In this document: piece after piece, positions 51,467 to 60,845 of the stretch | How positions within the stretch are numbered: the stretch's first letter is position 1 | How the letters are laid out: every line of letters starts with the position of its first letter | Assembly: GCF_040616545.1 (NCBI RefSeq) | Contig: NZ_CP156688.1 | Location: 682,001 to 746,000, forward strand | Direction of reading: 5' to 3' | From: Akkermansia muciniphila | GTDB taxonomy: Bacteria > Verrucomicrobiota > Verrucomicrobiia > Verrucomicrobiales > Akkermansiaceae | DNA length: 64,000 bases | Made by a program: the position numbers and the translations under genes | Notes under the pieces: model-generated | What the model saw: the letters and a program-made list of their open reading frames with translations, nothing else | Told to the model about the DNA's origin: nothing | The model's database searches: none

Positions 51467-51514
51467 TTTCCGGAGCCAGGATTCACCCCTATCAACGATT
51501 TACCATCTAACGAC

Positions 51515-52222
51515 ATGCCTCACGCACTTTTACTGAAATACCCCGGCACCAACTGTGATGCGGAAACGGAACGCGCCCTGCGCGCAGCCGGCTTCTCCAC
51601 GCAGGTCCAGCCCATCGCCACGGCCACGCAGGAACACGTCGCCAAATCCCAGCTCGTCGTCCTCAGCGGCGGTTTCAGCTACGGAGACTACGTCACCAGC
51701 GGACGCCTGGCCCAGCTGGAGACGGAACGCTTCCTGGGCGACTCCCTGCACAGGCACCATGCCAATGACGGCCTGATTCTGGGCATCTGCAACGGGTTCC
51801 AGATCCTTACCAAAATGGGCATCCTGCCTTCCTCCAGCCTCATTGACAACAAGAAGGAACGCTTTGAATGCGTGTGGGCCAAACTGGTGAAGGTGGCCAA
51901 GGATTCCCCTTTCCTGCAAGGGCTGCCGGATGAATTTGAACTGCCTTCCGCCCACGCGGAAGGGCGCCTGGTAACCAAACCCGGCGACGCGGAAAAATAC
52001 CTGGCCGCCGGCAACGTGGCCCTGCAATACGTGGACAACCGGGACGGCTGCGAATGCAGCATCGCCGGCCTTCAGGACTCCACCGGCCGCGCCATGGGCC
52101 TGATGCCCCATCCGGAACGCTTCCTGCTGCCCCGCCACCATTACGACAAGGACTGGGCGGGCAATGAAGACTGGGGCTGGGGCTACTTCCTCTTCAAGTC
52201 CGCCTTTGACGCCCTCAAATAA
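51515..52222 (+). CDS. purQ: Phosphoribosylformylglycinamidine synthase, glutaminase subunit
   Basis: Class I glutamine amidotransferase feeding ammonia to PurL. 235 residues; LLKYPGTNCDAETERAL at the N terminus, GGFSYGDYV, nucleophile Cys in LGICNGFQIL and catalytic His/Glu in LMPHPERF. Follows purL by 48 bp. Confidence 0.95.
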   Translation: MPHALLLKYPGTNCDAETERALRAAGFSTQVQPIATATQEHVAKSQLVVLSGGFSYGDYVTSGRLAQLETERFLGDSLHRHHANDGLILGICNGFQILTKMGILPSSSLIDNKKERFECVWAKLVKVAKDSPFLQGLPDEFELPSAHAEGRLVTKPGDAEKYLAAGNVALQYVDNRDGCECSIAGLQDSTGRAMGLMPHPERFLLPRHHYDKDWAGNEDWGWGYFLFKSAFDALK

Positions 52223-52261
52223 CGGCACCATCCCATTCAACCGCCCAGCCTCCGCACCCTC

Positions 52262-53041
52262 ATGACAGACACGGCACTCATCGGTTCCACCTGCGCCCTC
52301 GGCGCCTTCTGGTCCTCAAAAAGGTACTTTGACTACCTGATTGATGAAAGCAACCTGCCCATACTGCGCGGCAAGGACTTCGGGCAGGCCGTCATCATCT
52401 GCCCCTCCCTCTGGGAAGGGTGCAGCGCAAGCCGGAAGGATCCGGCGCGCTTCGCGGCTCAGGTGGACAACCTGGTCAACATCCTCCATGAAGTGAAGGC
52501 GGAACGGGTGACGTACGCCACCTGCATTGACACCCAGCCGGAAGCGGGCAATGAACTCTCCCCCCTGCTTCATGAAGCAGAAGATCCATGGCTTGCGGCC
52601 CTGGCGGAGCTGAGGGACTTCATTAACCTCCGCTTCGGGCGCGTGCTGAACGTGTACCTGCCGGAAATCACCGGAACGGGCGCGGAGATGAGCGTGGCGG
52701 ACCTGCTGGTGAACGCCGCGGAAGGAACCGGGGAACTGGAAGTATTCCTGCTGGAGCGCCACCAGCTCTACCCCATGCACCGCCTGGTGAGGGACGTGGA
52801 GAAAGCGTGGGAATGCGGCATCTTCTCCGTGAACCTGGTTCCGGAACCCGTCACCACCTTTGAACTGGTGGAAAGCTGCTTCCCCTCCCTGTCGGACCGG
52901 CTCCCCGTCGCCAGGGAAGCGGACCCCTACGGCAGCGCCAGAACTTCCGTGTACTCCACGCAGTACCATGACCCGGACACCGGGTACATCATGGACAAGC
53001 AGGACGTGCTGGCGGGACTTTCCGCAGACAGGCAGGCCTGA
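52262..53041 (+). CDS. Degenerate NAD-dependent epimerase-like (SDR) protein
   Basis: 259 residues. The pattern resembles a small group of extended-SDR proteins: an N-terminal GSTCALGAFW (poor match to the NAD motif GxxGxxG), QVDNLVNILHEVKAERVTYATCIDTQPEA (where relatives have a STVDVYxxP segment), and FLLERHQLYPMHRLVRDVEKAWECGIFSVNLVPEPVTTFELV (YxxxxL substrate helix and NLxPEPxxTxEL). The nucleotide-binding glycine motif is weak, so catalysis is doubtful. It lies 39 bp after purQ and may be cotranscribed. Confidence 0.55.
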   Translation: MTDTALIGSTCALGAFWSSKRYFDYLIDESNLPILRGKDFGQAVIICPSLWEGCSASRKDPARFAAQVDNLVNILHEVKAERVTYATCIDTQPEAGNELSPLLHEAEDPWLAALAELRDFINLRFGRVLNVYLPEITGTGAEMSVADLLVNAAEGTGELEVFLLERHQLYPMHRLVRDVEKAWECGIFSVNLVPEPVTTFELVESCFPSLSDRLPVAREADPYGSARTSVYSTQYHDPDTGYIMDKQDVLAGLSADRQA

Positions 53042-53068
53042 CGCCTCCCTGCCCTGCCTTATTTTCCA

Positions 53069-53105
53069 GGCCCCGCCGCAGTCCATGCGGGCGGGGCCTT
53101 TATTA
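53069..53105 (+). terminator. Terminator after the pur cluster
   Basis: Stem GGCCCCGCC / GGCGGGGCC with a short loop and TTTATT tail. Confidence 0.85.
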
Positions 53106-53185
53106 TGGCGGGCATGCTCCCCGCCCCCATGCCGCAGCCGTCCTTTCCTGTTGAGCGCTTCCCGGACCAGTGCTATTATATCGGC

Positions 53186-54265
53186 ATGAAGATCAGCGAC
53201 GACAGCCTTGAATTTTTAACGGAACTTCTGGAAACGCCCAGCCCCTCCGGGTTTGAAATAGACGCCCAGCGCATCTGGGCGGATGAATTGCGCAAGTACA
53301 CGGAAGACGTTCAGTGCGATACCTACGGCAATACCTGGGCCGTCTTCCCCGCGGATGCGGAAGACGCCCCCACGCTGATGATTGAAGCCCATGCGGATGA
53401 AATAGGCTTCATGATCCGCCATATCACCAAGGACGGCTTCCTGTACGTGGAACGCGTGGGCGGCACGGACACGGCCATCGCCCGCGGACGCCGCGTGCGT
53501 TTCCTGGGATCCCAGGGTGAAGTAATGGGCGTGACCGGAAACACGGCCATCCATCTGAGGGAACCCGGGGAGAAGGAACCCAAAATCTGGGAAATCTACG
53601 TGGACGTAGGAGCCTCTTCCGACAAGGAAGTGGCGGAGCTCGGCCTGCGCATAGGCCATGTGGGCGTTTATTGCGACGGCCCCATGCTGATGAATGAAAG
53701 CAAACTGGTATGCCGCGCCCTGGACAACCGGTTGAGCGGTTTTGTCCTGGCGGAGATAGCCAGAAAACTGTGCAAGCTGAAAAAACCCCTGGCCTGGAAT
53801 GTTGCGCTCGTGAACGCCGTTCAGGAGGAAGTGGGCTGCATCGGCGCGGGAATGATTACCCACCGTTTGCGTCCGGACGCCGCCATCTGCATTGACGTGA
53901 CGCACGCCACGGACTCCCCCGGACTGGACAAGGGCAAATTTGGAGACATCAAGCTGGGCGGCGGACCCGCGGTCATCCACGGCACGGCCAACCATCCCAA
54001 CCTGGTGGCCCGCCTGGAAATCGTGGCGGACAAGAACAAAATTCCGCTCCAGCATGAAGCCGCCGGACGCCGCACCGGAACGGATACGGACAGCATTTAC
54101 ACCTCCCGCAACGGCGTAGCCTCCGCCCTGGTATCCGTACCCCTGCGCTACATGCACTCCCCGGTGGAAACGGCCGCCCTCGCGGACGTGGAAGCCACCA
54201 TCAAGCTTCTGCTGGAACTGGTCAAGTCCCTGAAGCCGGAAGACTCCTTCGGCCACAAGCTGTAA
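53186..54265 (+). CDS. M42 family metallo-aminopeptidase
   Basis: Cytoplasmic, probably oligomeric dizinc aminopeptidase. 359 residues from MKISDDSLEFLTELLETPSPSGFE. Metal ligands and catalytic residues are in place: His69 in EAHADEIG, Asp180 in CRALDNRLSG, the Glu214-Glu215 pair in AVQEEVGCIGA, and Asp237 in CIDVTHATDSPG; a C-terminal MHSPVE segment supplies the last histidine. An upstream frame to 53105 crosses the terminator and is rejected. Confidence 0.92.
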   Translation: MKISDDSLEFLTELLETPSPSGFEIDAQRIWADELRKYTEDVQCDTYGNTWAVFPADAEDAPTLMIEAHADEIGFMIRHITKDGFLYVERVGGTDTAIARGRRVRFLGSQGEVMGVTGNTAIHLREPGEKEPKIWEIYVDVGASSDKEVAELGLRIGHVGVYCDGPMLMNESKLVCRALDNRLSGFVLAEIARKLCKLKKPLAWNVALVNAVQEEVGCIGAGMITHRLRPDAAICIDVTHATDSPGLDKGKFGDIKLGGGPAVIHGTANHPNLVARLEIVADKNKIPLQHEAAGRRTGTDTDSIYTSRNGVASALVSVPLRYMHSPVETAALADVEATIKLLLELVKSLKPEDSFGHKL

Positions 54266-54294
54266 TACCAGTAAAAGTGCGGGTAAATATTTTC

Positions 54295-54327
54295 AGGGCA
54301 GCTTCTGCGGAGGCTGCCCTGCTTTTA
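54295..54327 (+). terminator. Terminator after the M42 peptidase gene
   Basis: Stem GGGCAGC / GCTGCCC with flanking TCTGCGGA loop and GCTTTTA tail. Confidence 0.75.
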
Positions 54328-54455
54328 CCTGCATGGGAAAGAACGGCGGCAGAAATAAAGCGTTTTCTTAAAAGCCCCCTGCCGCCCTCCGGAGAAGATT
54401 CAAGTATGAAGGAAAAGAGAACTCCACTCTGAACTCCCGTCACGCCGCCCTTCCC

Positions 54456-54926
54456 TCACATTTCACTGAAATCCAGCCGCGTTACATTGAAATACGTTTT
54501 CCCCTTGCGGCAGGAGTTCCACAGGATCACCAGCATCAGCAGGAACAGTCCCAGCCTCCATGCCACTTCAAAGGGATAGCTGGTCACCTCCCTTTCCACG
54601 CCGATACAGTTGCAGGAGAGGGCAAGCCCCCTGATCCAGCCCTGCACGAAGAGGGCCACGAACGTGAACGTGAGCGCACTGCCCAGCAGGGCGGCACCGG
54701 CGCAAGTTCTGCGGAACAGGAGCCCCAGCCCCACCACTATCTCGCACGCCACCCCCAGGCAGGCCAGGGGATGCCCCCAGGCTTCCGGGAAAATGGCGAA
54801 CCGGTCAATGGTCGCCTGGAGCTGGTCCAGGTGAAACAGCTTGCGCCCCGCCACAAAGAGGAAAAAGCCCCCCATCCCCAGCCGGAGCAGGAGCAGGCAG
54901 ATACGGACTATTTTTTCTCTCAGCAT
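54456..54926 (-). CDS. MauE/DoxX-like membrane protein
   Basis: 156 residues, four hydrophobic helices (LLLLRLGMGGFFLFVAGRKLF, LACLGVACEIVVGLGLLF, AALLGSALTFTFVALFV, LGLFLLMLVILWN). The pattern fits MauE/DoxX-like proteins, which support disulfide formation or redox steps in the envelope. A SCNC motif lies in the loop before helix 4. It sits 14 bp downstream of the GH2 gene and may be cotranscribed with it. Confidence 0.8.
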   Translation of the reverse strand: MLREKIVRICLLLLRLGMGGFFLFVAGRKLFHLDQLQATIDRFAIFPEAWGHPLACLGVACEIVVGLGLLFRRTCAGAALLGSALTFTFVALFVQGWIRGLALSCNCIGVEREVTSYPFEVAWRLGLFLLMLVILWNSCRKGKTYFNVTRLDFSEM

Positions 54927-54940
54927 GGAGCGGCCTTCCT

Positions 54941-57679
54941 TTATTCAAAGTGTGTCTGCTGGGCGCTTACCTTGTCATTGCGCAGGGAGTTGAGTTCATG
55001 GCGCACCTTTTCCAGCTCCAGCTGGAGGGATTTCTCCCGTTCTGAGGCAGGAGCTTCCGCGGAAGACGGCGCGCCGGCGTTCTTCTTCACCTTGCCTAAG
55101 GCATCTTCCGTGAAGAGCATTTTCAACCCGGGGGCCTTCGTGTCAAACTTTAAGACGCCGGAGACGGGTTTTTGGGAGCCCGGGTGCTTCACGGAGGCCT
55201 TCACCGTCACCGTGCCGGGCTTCGTGCCCAGGCGCACCAGCGCCGGAGCGGAACCCCACTTGACGGGCTGGGTGAGGGTACCGTCCGGTGAATCCGTCAG
55301 CAGCTCGGCAGGGCCTTCCACGGTGAAGACAAGTTCCTCGTCATTCAGACGCTTCACCGTTCCGCGGTTGTCCGTAACTTCCGCCACCACGGCAAACACG
55401 TCGGAACCGTTGGCGCACAGGTCCACGCCTTCCTCACGGTCCAGGCGCAGCCGGATTTTTTCCGCCCTGCGGGCCGGCCGCACTTCATGCCTGGTCACCA
55501 CCTTGCCGCCTATCAGGCCTTCCGCCACCAGCTTCACCGCGCCTTCCTTGCCGCCGCGGGAGAGCTTCTTGTTTTCCATGAAATCCCAGGCCTTCGGGAA
55601 CACGACGGGAACGCGCCTGAGGCCGTTGGGATAGGAAGCCACCTTCTTTTCCACCGGGGCGCCGCCGTTGACGCTCAGGCGAACGGAATCACAGTTGGAA
55701 AACACGGTCACATCCTCCGGAGAAAAGGGCGTGCACTCGTTGGCGATGTACACCACGGGACCGGAACCAAGTTCGTTGCGCGTCTTCTGGGGCCGCTGGG
55801 ACATGAAGGCGTAATAGGAGGTCTTGGGCTGCCGGAAGGCATCCAGAATGCCGCCGTAGAACGGGTCCGGATGATAGCCGCGCTGGTGGTCGAAGGGGTG
55901 CCACAGGCAGCCGCCGAAGTGATAGGCCGGAGCGGCGTTCAGCGTATCATACGTGGTGAAGGGAAAGGAAGTCTTGAGGTAATGGAGCGCCTGCACCATC
56001 ATAGGGCCTTCCCCCCAGTGCCGCGCCGCGCGGGAGGTGGAATTGTGGGCGGACCAGGTATCCACGTTATCCCCGAATTCACGGGTAAAGTACGGCTTGC
56101 TGTCCTTCCGCTCCTTGATGGACCAGTGCTTGTCCCCCGTGGCCGGGTGGGCGTACAGCACCTCGTAATGCTGGTTCCCCTGGGCCACCGCGTCACAAGC
56201 GGTGTAACAGCCCTTGTACGGATATTCCTCATGCACCAGGTCGCGGGCCTTCTTGGCGAAATCCGCCGGGTAATGGGTCTCGTTCAGAATGGGCTCCCAC
56301 ATCATCACGGAGGGGTGGTTCCTGTCCCGGCGCACCATCTGGCGGATGTCGTCATACACCCGGTCCGCAAAAGGCCCCTTGCCCCAGAACTGCCAGCCCG
56401 GCGTAGCGACGATGACGAACAGGCCCAAACGGTCGCAGGCATCCATGAAGGCCGGATCCTGCGGATAGTGGGCGCTCCGGATCACGCGCATGCCCGCCTT
56501 CCTCAGCTTCACGGCGTCCTGCCATTGCAGGTTGTTGGGCGCGGCATTCCCCAGCCGGGCAAAATCCTGGTGCCTGTTGCCGCCGATCAGCTTTTCAGGG
56601 AACAAGGAGCCGTTCAGCACCAGCCCCTTATCCGTAATTTCCACCGTGCGGACGCCCACCCTCATGGAGCGGTTGTCCAGCAGGTGGGCCGGATCCTTGG
56701 CATTCTTTCCGCCCGCGGCGTTCCACACTTCCACGCTCAGGGTGTACAAATTGGGATTATCCGGGGACCACGGCTTCACATTGGATATTTCCAGGGGAAT
56801 GTCCACTTCACCCGTGGAGTGGGGCGGGATGACCAAGGGAGCGGTCTCCCCGACGGGGTCCACGCCCTTGGGGTCCGTCATCAACGCCTGCACGCGCACC
56901 TTCTGCTCCTTGTCCGTCTGGTTGGCCACCTGCACCTTCACTCCCACCTTGCCCTTGCGGGTGCGGGGATCAAGCGATTCCGTACGGAAAAAGACGCCGC
57001 CGCCGGCCACGGTTCCGGCCTCGTTCGCGTCCGTGATGTACACGGGGCCGGTGGAAATCAGGTAAACGTCACGGTAAATGCCCCCGAAGTAGGAGAAATC
57101 CAGATTCTCCTGGGGCTTGCCGGGAGGATAGGAACCGTCGTTGGAATTGTCCGTCTTCACGACGATGACGTTCTTTTGCCCCGGCTTCAGCCACTTGTCC
57201 AGATTAACGATCACGGGAAGATACCCGCCAAAATGCTCCGCGGCCTTTTCCCCGTTCACCCAAACCTCGCTCTTTCCCATGATGCCTTCAAAATACAGGG
57301 TGTTCCTCTTTCCTTCCAGCTGGGCGGGGGGCGTGAACGTCTTCCGGTACCATGCCGGCCCCTGGTAGTTGGAACAGCCGCTGGCCTCTTCCGGGAGAAG
57401 CTCAATGCCGTTGGGAAGGTTGACGGATTCCCAGGAGGAATCGTTAAAATCCGGACTGGTTATTCCCTCCGGGGCATTCTTCCCCTTGAACAGCTTCCAG
57501 CCCACGTTCATGCCGTAGACATCCCTTTTCGTTATATTCTCCGGCAGGCGGAGGGCTCCCGCCACGGAATAGGCTCCCGTGGATGACGCAGCTTCTTCCT
57601 GGTCGGAAACCGTATCGGCATAAAGAGAGAAGGAACCGGCTACGCAAGCCGCCGCGACTAGGATGTTAGTGACTTTCAT
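54941..57679 (-). CDS. Secreted glycoside hydrolase family 2 enzyme (beta-galactosidase-like)
   Basis: 912 residues with signal peptide MKVTNILVAAACVAGSFSLYA. GH2 architecture is visible: N-terminal jelly roll (GPAWYRKTFTPP, SEVWVNGEKAAEHFGGYLPV), Ig-like domain, TIM barrel (GLVLNGSLFPEKLIGGNRHQDF, RVIRSAHYPQDPAFMDACDRLGLFV) with acid/base Glu467 in LNETH and likely nucleophile Glu534 in TREFGD. Additional beta domains follow, then a charged C-terminal helix. The acid/base motif NET instead of the usual GNE is divergent. Substrate is likely a host or dietary glycan, by genus habit. The longer frame to 57772 lacks a signal peptide. Confidence 0.92.
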   Translation of the reverse strand: MKVTNILVAAACVAGSFSLYADTVSDQEEAASSTGAYSVAGALRLPENITKRDVYGMNVGWKLFKGKNAPEGITSPDFNDSSWESVNLPNGIELLPEEASGCSNYQGPAWYRKTFTPPAQLEGKRNTLYFEGIMGKSEVWVNGEKAAEHFGGYLPVIVNLDKWLKPGQKNVIVVKTDNSNDGSYPPGKPQENLDFSYFGGIYRDVYLISTGPVYITDANEAGTVAGGGVFFRTESLDPRTRKGKVGVKVQVANQTDKEQKVRVQALMTDPKGVDPVGETAPLVIPPHSTGEVDIPLEISNVKPWSPDNPNLYTLSVEVWNAAGGKNAKDPAHLLDNRSMRVGVRTVEITDKGLVLNGSLFPEKLIGGNRHQDFARLGNAAPNNLQWQDAVKLRKAGMRVIRSAHYPQDPAFMDACDRLGLFVIVATPGWQFWGKGPFADRVYDDIRQMVRRDRNHPSVMMWEPILNETHYPADFAKKARDLVHEEYPYKGCYTACDAVAQGNQHYEVLYAHPATGDKHWSIKERKDSKPYFTREFGDNVDTWSAHNSTSRAARHWGEGPMMVQALHYLKTSFPFTTYDTLNAAPAYHFGGCLWHPFDHQRGYHPDPFYGGILDAFRQPKTSYYAFMSQRPQKTRNELGSGPVVYIANECTPFSPEDVTVFSNCDSVRLSVNGGAPVEKKVASYPNGLRRVPVVFPKAWDFMENKKLSRGGKEGAVKLVAEGLIGGKVVTRHEVRPARRAEKIRLRLDREEGVDLCANGSDVFAVVAEVTDNRGTVKRLNDEELVFTVEGPAELLTDSPDGTLTQPVKWGSAPALVRLGTKPGTVTVKASVKHPGSQKPVSGVLKFDTKAPGLKMLFTEDALGKVKKNAGAPSSAEAPASEREKSLQLELEKVRHELNSLRNDKVSAQQTHFE

Positions 57680-57952
57680 CAATGAATAGGTAAATGTGAT
57701 TTTGATATACGGAGAAACATTGCCGCCATCTTTCATTCCTATAGTACATCCTTGCAGATAATGCAAATACATATGTCATCCGGCATCTTCCGCTTGACCT
57801 GGAAGGCATGTTTTTTCATAGTCGATTCGTCCTGTACGGGATTATCCCGCAGCCCCGGTCCGGGTGCCAGGCTTTCAGTCCCGTGAAAAGGAAAAAGCGT
57901 GGCGTTCCTCCTCCGGCTGTTTCAGGACTACGCCTTTATCCACTAGTTTTTT

Positions 57953-58984
57953 ATGTCATCTTTCTTTCAGAAAATTGTCAAACTTTTCTCCTATGACATT
58001 GGCATTGACCTGGGAACCGCCAATACGCTGGTCAACGTCAAGGACCAGGGCATTGTTCTGCGCGAGCCCTCGGTCGTCGCCGTCAAGGGGGACAAGGTTC
58101 TGGCCGTGGGGGACGAAGCCAAGCGCATGCTGGGCCGCACCCCCGGCTCCGTCACGGCCATCCGGCCGCTGAAGGACGGCGTCATTGCCGACTTCTACAT
58201 CACGGAGGAAATGCTCCGTTACTTCATCAAAAAGGCTACCGCCAGGTATTACCTGATCAAGCCCCGCGTGCTGATCGCCATCCCCTCCGGCATTACGGAA
58301 GTGGAACGCAGGGCCGTCAAGGAATCCGCGGAGGCGGCAGGCGCGCGCCGCGTGCACCTGATTGAGGAACCCATGGCCGCCGCCATCGGCGTAGGCCTTC
58401 CGGTACAGGAGGCCGCGGGCAACATGATCGTGGACATCGGCGGCGGCACCACGGAAGTGGCGCTCATTTCCCTCTCCGGCATCGTTTACAGCCGTTCCGT
58501 GCGCTGCGCCGGGGATGAGCTGGATGACGCCATCATCTCCTACATGAGGAGAACCTACAATCTTATGGTCGGGGAACGCACCGCCGAGGACATCAAAATC
58601 CGCATCGGCTCCGCTTATCCCCTGCCCCAGGAACTCTCTATCGAGGTCAAGGGCCGCGACCTGGTCGCGGGCCTGCCCAAGACAGTGACAATCCGATCAG
58701 AAGAAGTGCGTGAAGCGCTCACGGAACAACTCAACACGATTGTTGACGCCGTGCGGACGACTTTGGAACGCTGCCCCCCCGAACTGGCCGCCGACCTTGT
58801 GGACCGGGGGATCGTTCTGGCCGGCGGAGGCGCCCTGCTGCGCGGGCTGGACCAGCTCCTTCACGAGCAGACCGGCCTGCCCATCCACATTGCGGAAGAT
58901 CCGCTGAGCGCCGTTGCGGAAGGTACCGGAAAGGCCCTTCAGGAACTGGACTTCTTCACTAATGTTACTGACGCGGAAGACTGA
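57953..58984 (+). CDS. mreB: Rod-shape-determining protein MreB
   Basis: Actin-like filament protein that directs lateral wall synthesis. 343 residues with an N-terminal amphipathic helix ([12 protein letters not shown]), [13 protein letters not shown] (phosphate 1), [18 protein letters not shown] (phosphate 2) and [18 protein letters not shown] (adenosine site). MreC/MreD are not downstream; RNase E/G is. The PBP2-like and L,D-transpeptidase genes lie some 50 kb away. Confidence 0.97.
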   Translation: MSSFFQKIVKLFSYDIGIDLGTANTLVNVKDQGIVLREPSVVAVKGDKVLAVGDEAKRMLGRTPGSVTAIRPLKDGVIADFYITEEMLRYFIKKATARYYLIKPRVLIAIPSGITEVERRAVKESAEAAGARRVHLIEEPMAAAIGVGLPVQEAAGNMIVDIGGGTTEVALISLSGIVYSRSVRCAGDELDDAIISYMRRTYNLMVGERTAEDIKIRIGSAYPLPQELSIEVKGRDLVAGLPKTVTIRSEEVREALTEQLNTIVDAVRTTLERCPPELAADLVDRGIVLAGGGALLRGLDQLLHEQTGLPIHIAEDPLSAVAEGTGKALQELDFFTNVTDAED

Positions 58985-59182
58985 AGACGAAATCTCCGGA
59001 GCCCCATCGCTCCGGGCTTGCCCCTGACGTACTGCCGCATCACATCCACGCATCTGCCTGCATGACTCCTTTCCGGCCATCTCCACAGCTTGAATTCCAG
59101 CCTCTCCTGACGGGAGACGGCCCCCCGGGAACATTGCGGGCAATAGCACACCCTAGCTTACTCACACCCCGTGTTTACAAAA

Positions 59183-60778
59183 ATGCTTAAAAAAATTAAA
59201 AGAGCCTTCGGCTTCGGATCCTGTGATCCCATGGAAGGCTCCACCATCATCATCAATGCCGAGAAACTTGAACGCCGCGTAGCCCTTCTGGAAAACGGCG
59301 TACTGGAAGAATACACCATCGAGCGCGAAGGCGAAGACAACATCGTAGGCGGCATCTTCAAGGGCCGCGTCAAAAACATCGAGCCGGGCCTGAAGGCCAT
59401 GTTCGTGGACATCGGCCAGGAAAAGAACGCCTTCCTCCACTTCTGGGACGCCCTGCCCGCCGCGCTGGATTCCAGCCTGGAAGAAATCGAACGCGAAGGG
59501 CGCCCGAAGAAGCAGCAGCGCAAAATCACGTCCAAGGACATTCCGGACATCTACCCCATCGGCTCCGAAATCATGGTGCAGGTCACCAAGGGTCCCATCG
59601 GCACCAAGGGCCCCCGCGTCACCACGAACGTCTCCCTGGCGGGCCGCTACCTGGTCCTGATGCCCTTCACGGACCAGTTCGGCATTTCCCGCAAGATTGA
59701 AGACCCCAAGGAACGCCTGCGCCTGCGCCAAATCATGCAGAAGCTGAACGTGCCGGACGGCATGGGCATCATCATGCGCACGGTGGCCCAGGGCCAGCGC
59801 TACCGCCACTTTGTCCGCGACCTCGCCATGCTGCTGGAGCAATGGTACGGCGTGGAGGAAAAGAAGGAGGCCAATGCCGCCCCCGTCTGCGTGTACAAGG
59901 AACCGGACCTGATTGAACGCACGGCCCGGGACTTCCTGACGGACACCGTGGACAACATCATCTGCGACGACGCGGAAACCACGGAGCACATGCGCTCCAT
60001 TGCGGGGAAAATCTCCCGCCGCGCCAAGCGCCATATCCAGCACTTCCCCGTGCGCACGCCCATCTTTGAAGAACTGGGGATTGAAAAGCAAATCAATGAA
60101 GCCTTCCAGCGGCAGGTGCTCCTGCCCTGCGGCGGCTACCTGGTGATTGACGAGACGGAAGCCCTGATCGCCATTGACGTGAACACCGGGCGCAACAAAG
60201 GCACCAAGGACCTGGACAAGACCATTCTGGACACCAACCTGGAAGCCGCGTATGAAATCGCCCGCCAGCTCCGCCTGCGCAACATCGGCGGCCTGGTGGT
60301 GGTGGACTTCATCGACATGCGCCACCGGAAGGACCAGCAGGCCGTGTACAAGGCCATGAAGGACCGCCTGAAGCGTGACAAGGCCAAGACCCAGGTGCTC
60401 CAGATCACCCCCATCGGCCTGATGGAAATGACCCGCCAGCGGCTCAATGAAAGCCTCCGGGAATCCGTCCATGATCCATGCCCGTACTGCGCAGGCCGCG
60501 GCCGCGTCAAATCCGTGATGACCATGAGCGTGGAAATCCAGCGCCAGATTTACGCCTGCATCCAGAAATACCGGGACACCATCGGGGACATGGTCATCGT
60601 CGTGAACTCGGAAGTGCTCTCCCGCTTCAAGAATGAAGACGCCAGCCTCCTCATGGAGCTGGAACGCCAGCACAGCGGCAGGCTGATCTTCCGCGGAGAC
60701 CACAACCAGCACCGCGAATCCTTCGCCATTTACGACGCCCGGTACGACAACAAGGCCCTGTACCAGTCCGGGCAGTAA
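59183..60778 (+). CDS. rng: Ribonuclease E/G family endoribonuclease
   Basis: Single-strand-specific endonuclease for rRNA maturation and mRNA decay. About 531 residues from the ATG (a GTG four codons upstream at 59171 is an alternative). An S1 domain with GGIFKGRVKNIEPGLKAMFVDIGQEKNAFLHF comes first; the catalytic metal-binding aspartates are Asp332 in AIDVNTGRNKG and Asp375 in VVVDFIDM; the zinc-link cysteines are Cys433 and Cys436 in CPYC. It lacks the long disordered tail of RNase E, so RNase G type is preferred. Confidence 0.93.
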   Translation: MLKKIKRAFGFGSCDPMEGSTIIINAEKLERRVALLENGVLEEYTIEREGEDNIVGGIFKGRVKNIEPGLKAMFVDIGQEKNAFLHFWDALPAALDSSLEEIEREGRPKKQQRKITSKDIPDIYPIGSEIMVQVTKGPIGTKGPRVTTNVSLAGRYLVLMPFTDQFGISRKIEDPKERLRLRQIMQKLNVPDGMGIIMRTVAQGQRYRHFVRDLAMLLEQWYGVEEKKEANAAPVCVYKEPDLIERTARDFLTDTVDNIICDDAETTEHMRSIAGKISRRAKRHIQHFPVRTPIFEELGIEKQINEAFQRQVLLPCGGYLVIDETEALIAIDVNTGRNKGTKDLDKTILDTNLEAAYEIARQLRLRNIGGLVVVDFIDMRHRKDQQAVYKAMKDRLKRDKAKTQVLQITPIGLMEMTRQRLNESLRESVHDPCPYCAGRGRVKSVMTMSVEIQRQIYACIQKYRDTIGDMVIVVNSEVLSRFKNEDASLLMELERQHSGRLIFRGDHNQHRESFAIYDARYDNKALYQSGQ

Positions 60779-60804
60779 AACCAAAAAAACAACTCCGGCT
60801 TTCC

Positions 60805-60837
60805 GGGCCGGGCGACACCATCGCCCGGCCCTTTTTT
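60805..60837 (+). terminator. Terminator after rng
   Basis: Stem GGGCCGGGCGA / TCGCCCGGCCC, five-base loop, TTTTTT tail. Confidence 0.92.
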
Positions 60838-60845
60838 AACCCGTC